64,000 bases of DNA, taken from NCBI RefSeq assembly GCF_022662475.1, contig NZ_JAKNQQ010000006.1, positions 62,001 through 126,000 of the forward strand. Reading direction: 5' to 3'. Source of the stretch: Sphingomonas sp. TREG-RG-20F-R18-01. Lineage in GTDB: Bacteria > Pseudomonadota > Alphaproteobacteria > Sphingomonadales > Sphingomonadaceae. A program made the position numbers and the translations under genes. Below the pieces are notes generated by a model. It did not search any database. It saw nothing but the letters and a program-made list of their open reading frames with translations, and had not been told where the DNA came from. Shown here piece by piece: positions 61,965 to 64,000 of the stretch (position 1 is its first letter; every line of letters begins with the position of its first letter).

Positions 61965-64000
61965 TACTGGCGCGTTGCCTTGGCGTAGTCGAAGTAGCGA
62001 TAGGTCTTGCCGTCGATCGTCAGATCCTTGACCTGCAACGAGATCGTATAGGTGCCCAGCGGCAACGACGTGTCCTTGGTCGTGCCGGTCGGGTCGAGCG
62101 GCGTTTCGAACTGGAGCCCGGTCGCCGGTGCGGTCGGGGCGATCGACGACGCCGCGATGGTCGGCGTCGAGGCGCTTGCAGGCGTCACCAGCGCTTCGTT
62201 GATGATGCGGCCATCGGCCTGCGGCATGGCGAGCCGCAGCAGATAGGCCACCGTCGGCGCGACGTCGACGTTGCCGGTCGGCGTCGTGACGGTGGCGCCC
62301 TTGCGGAACGACGGGCCCGCCGCGATCAGCGTGTTGTGGACGTCGATCGGGCTGAAGCTGCCGTGCATGCCACGCTGGCCACCGGTGCTTTCGAACTCGA
62401 TGCCGAACTTGCCCTGAATGGTCGCCTGATCGTCCCAATTGAACGAGACCACGACGTCGGGTTGACCGTTGCCGCTGCGGGTCGCGTTCTCGAGGTTGAC
62501 CTGGCTCATCTGGAGGGTGCCCGGGATCGCCCCGTAGCGGCTGTCGACGAACACTGCGCCATATTCCTCGCGCTGTTGCAGGAAGGTGACGAGGTTGCGG
62601 ATCGTCGTCAGGTCGTGGCTGGGGACGTAGAAGTAATCCGATCCGCCATTGGCCGCGACGACGATGCCGTTCGTAGGCAGGCTGCCGGGGGCAGGGACGC
62701 GGAAGCTGCCGGTTGCGCTGATCGCCTGGTATTTGGTCGAGCTGGTGGCGCCGCACATCGTCGTGCTGGTGTCGACCCGTACGGGTACGGTCGGCGTGCC
62801 GGTCGCCGAAATGCCGTACATCGCGCTGACCGAGCAGCCGCTGCCATCATAGGCCTTGAACCCGCGATAGGTCAGCAAGTCGGCCGAGCGGACATCGCCG
62901 GAGAAGGAATATCCGGAGGAATTGAGCCCGCCCAAGCTCGCAGCGCTGGTCCCGCTGGTCGCGCCGTTGACGGTCGGGCCATTCGGAGCGGTCCCCGAGG
63001 GATTGATCGCGCGCAGGGGATACAGGTTGAGCGGGCCAGAGACGCTGGAATGCGCATGGTCCGATACGACGACGATGTTCGTCGTCGTGTCGAGGCCCTG
63101 CGCCTTAAGCGCGGCCATCAGCTCGCCCAGTCGCGCATCCTGCGACCGCAGGCCGGCGCGCGCATTGGCGCTGCCCGGGCCATAACCGTGCTCGACGTTG
63201 TCCGGGGTGCGGAACCAAATCAGCGACAGCATCGGCTTCTTCTGGGGCAGGATGTACGACGTGAAGACGTTGAGCATGTATTTGTTCGCCGCGTCCTCGG
63301 GCGCGCCCTGGCTCGTGTCGGTCGAATCGCGCGACGGTACCGTGATCGCCCCGTTGGGATCATAAGCGGTCGTATCGAACGTGACGTATCCGGCCCGCGC
63401 GGTCGGCGTGCCGTTCGTGCCTGCCAGCGTGACCGCGTCCGTGCCCGAATAATTGTTCACGACGTTGGTCGGCAGCGCGATGTTGGCGGCCTGCAATTCC
63501 GTGACGAGGCTCCGTGGCTGCACCGTGTTCTCGTCGAGGAACACGCCGCCCTTGCCGAGATCCTGAATATACGCGGCGCCCGACTTGCCGATCGCGGCGG
63601 TGGCCAGGCCGCCGGCCTGTGCCGTCGCGAACAGGCTCTTCACGAGTAGCAGCTGGCCGCCGTAATAATCGTTGAGCGTGGTGAGGACCTGATAATCCTC
63701 GGTGAAGACCGGATCGGTATAGCTCTGCGTCGAACCCGACGCGGTCTTGCCCGCCGGAATCGTGTTCCCCGCGCCCTGCGGCGGCGTCCAGAAGGTGTTG
63801 CCGTAGAAGCCCGAGGTCTTCGGGAAGGAACCGGTCGCGAACGACGACCCGTTCATCATCGTGAAGGTCGGGTAGGTCGAATGGTTGTCCTGGAAGTTCA
63901 CGCCGCTCTGTTGCAGCGCGAGCAGGTTGGGCGTGTCGGTCGCATTGACGTCATCCGGGCGTAGGCCATCCCAGACCATTACGATCGTGCGGACCGCGGC
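61964..64000 (-). CDS. alkaline phosphatase superfamily protein (phosphodiesterase/phosphatase), 5' end outside window
   Basis: The visible 678 codons run off the right edge; the edge reads AAVRTIVMVWDGLRPDDVNAT, the first metal-binding strand of the type I phosphodiesterase/alkaline phosphatase fold, so only the signal peptide and a short N-terminus are missing. Other landmarks: HSTYPTFTMMNGSSFATG (threonine nucleophile region), IWFRTPDNVEHGYGPG, VVVSDHAHSSVSG, RGMHGSFSPIDVHNTLIAAG and NVDVAPTVAYLLRLAMP. A large insertion rich in Gly, Ser and Thr (GTAPNGPTVNGATSGTSAAS) separates the metal blocks. The C-terminal 80 residues look like an added beta domain. Probably exported; substrate unknown. 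Confidence 0.87.
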   Translation of the reverse strand, partial: AAVRTIVMVWDGLRPDDVNATDTPNLLALQQSGVNFQDNHSTYPTFTMMNGSSFATGSFPKTSGFYGNTFWTPPQGAGNTIPAGKTASGSTQSYTDPVFTEDYQVLTTLNDYYGGQLLLVKSLFATAQAGGLATAAIGKSGAAYIQDLGKGGVFLDENTVQPRSLVTELQAANIALPTNVVNNYSGTDAVTLAGTNGTPTARAGYVTFDTTAYDPNGAITVPSRDSTDTSQGAPEDAANKYMLNVFTSYILPQKKPMLSLIWFRTPDNVEHGYGPGSANARAGLRSQDARLGELMAALKAQGLDTTTNIVVVSDHAHSSVSGPLNLYPLRAINPSGTAPNGPTVNGATSGTSAASLGGLNSSGYSFSGDVRSADLLTYRGFKAYDGSGCSVSAMYGISATGTPTVPVRVDTSTTMCGATSSTKYQAISATGSFRVPAPGSLPTNGIVVAANGGSDYFYVPSHDLTTIRNLVTFLQQREEYGAVFVDSRYGAIPGTLQMSQVNLENATRSGNGQPDVVVSFNWDDQATIQGKFGIEFESTGGQRGMHGSFSPIDVHNTLIAAGPSFRKGATVTTPTGNVDVAPTVAYLLRLAMPQADGRIINEALVTPASASTPTIAASSIAPTAPATGLQFETPLDPTGTTKDTSLPLGTYTISLQVKDLTIDGKTYRYFDYAKATRQ

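Noticed and set aside
61965..62756. Extension of the exported hypothetical protein into the phosphatase gene
   Set aside because: The signal peptide begins exactly at the ATG at 61964, and the upstream frame is a shadow of the phosphatase.

Overview
The window is high-GC (about two-thirds G+C by eye), densely packed chromosomal DNA from an alphaproteobacterium, most likely Sphingomonas or a close relative. Pointers are a PhoK-like alkaline phosphatase, the split methionine synthase (homocysteine domain and cobalamin domains in separate genes), a DUF4893 lipoprotein, a disordered protein ending in a DUF2171-like domain, GGAAC/CGTT-type general-stress promoters, and several families of GC-rich palindromic intergenic repeats common in sphingomonads. 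I see no phage, insertion sequence, CRISPR array, rRNA or origin. One gene (7092-7979) is clearly AT-richer than its surroundings and looks acquired.

Layout. 1-6.7 kb: an FHS-type sugar transporter, a CPA1-type Na+(K+)/H+ antiporter and a translationally coupled trehalose operon on the minus strand (otsB, a GH15 hydrolase, otsA, each joined by an ATGA overlap). 7-11.5 kb: the AT-rich orphan gene, a zinc alcohol dehydrogenase, a Bcr/CflA-type exporter and a repeat-rich gap with a 227-bp-period tandem duplication. 11.5-20.5 kb: amino-acid permease, cation-diffusion facilitator, DUF4893 lipoprotein, a 3-hydroxybutyrate dehydrogenase/patatin pair suggestive of polyhydroxybutyrate turnover, a zinc metallopeptidase, a CurA-like reductase, the DUF2171-like protein and tRNA-Ala(CGC). 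20.6-30.5 kb: MpaB-like/NUDIX pair, an unknown protein, a small acidic protein behind a textbook EcfG promoter, a transglutaminase-like protease, a Bax-inhibitor-1 protein, a spinster-type MFS transporter, a PilZ-like protein, a SodC lipoprotein and two tandem ferritin-like Tat-exported proteins.

30.9-39.3 kb is a central-carbon block: acnA, a ScfR/RamB-like short-chain acyl-CoA regulator, a divergent SDR/MmyB-regulator pair and isocitrate lyase. The regulator gene and aceA share a TTGTRAAGTY motif in their upstream regions, suggesting that the regulator controls both itself and the glyoxylate shunt. 39.5-48 kb: an EF-hand protein, an aldo-keto reductase with two small lipoproteins, then the methionine cycle: an ArsR-methyltransferase fusion (SahR-like) preceded by a perfect 20-bp palindrome, metF, metH part 1 and metH part 2. 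Three palindromic repeats lie in this operon, one of them inside the metH reading frame and translated.

48-64 kb: a beta-helix protein, a PhoK-like phosphatase, a DsbD/ScsB-like thiol-disulfide reductase coupled to a subclass-B3 metallo-beta-lactamase-like protein, the circularly permuted ATP-grasp/alpha-E/transglutaminase operon (here with a transglutaminase that has lost its cysteine), an arginyl/leucyl-protein transferase, threonine ammonia-lyase, an exported amidohydrolase, an exported unknown protein and a second alkaline-phosphatase-superfamily gene that runs off the right edge. A recurring theme is envelope and general-stress function: trehalose, ferritin-like proteins, SodC, LEA-like lipoprotein, BI-1 and EcfG promoters.
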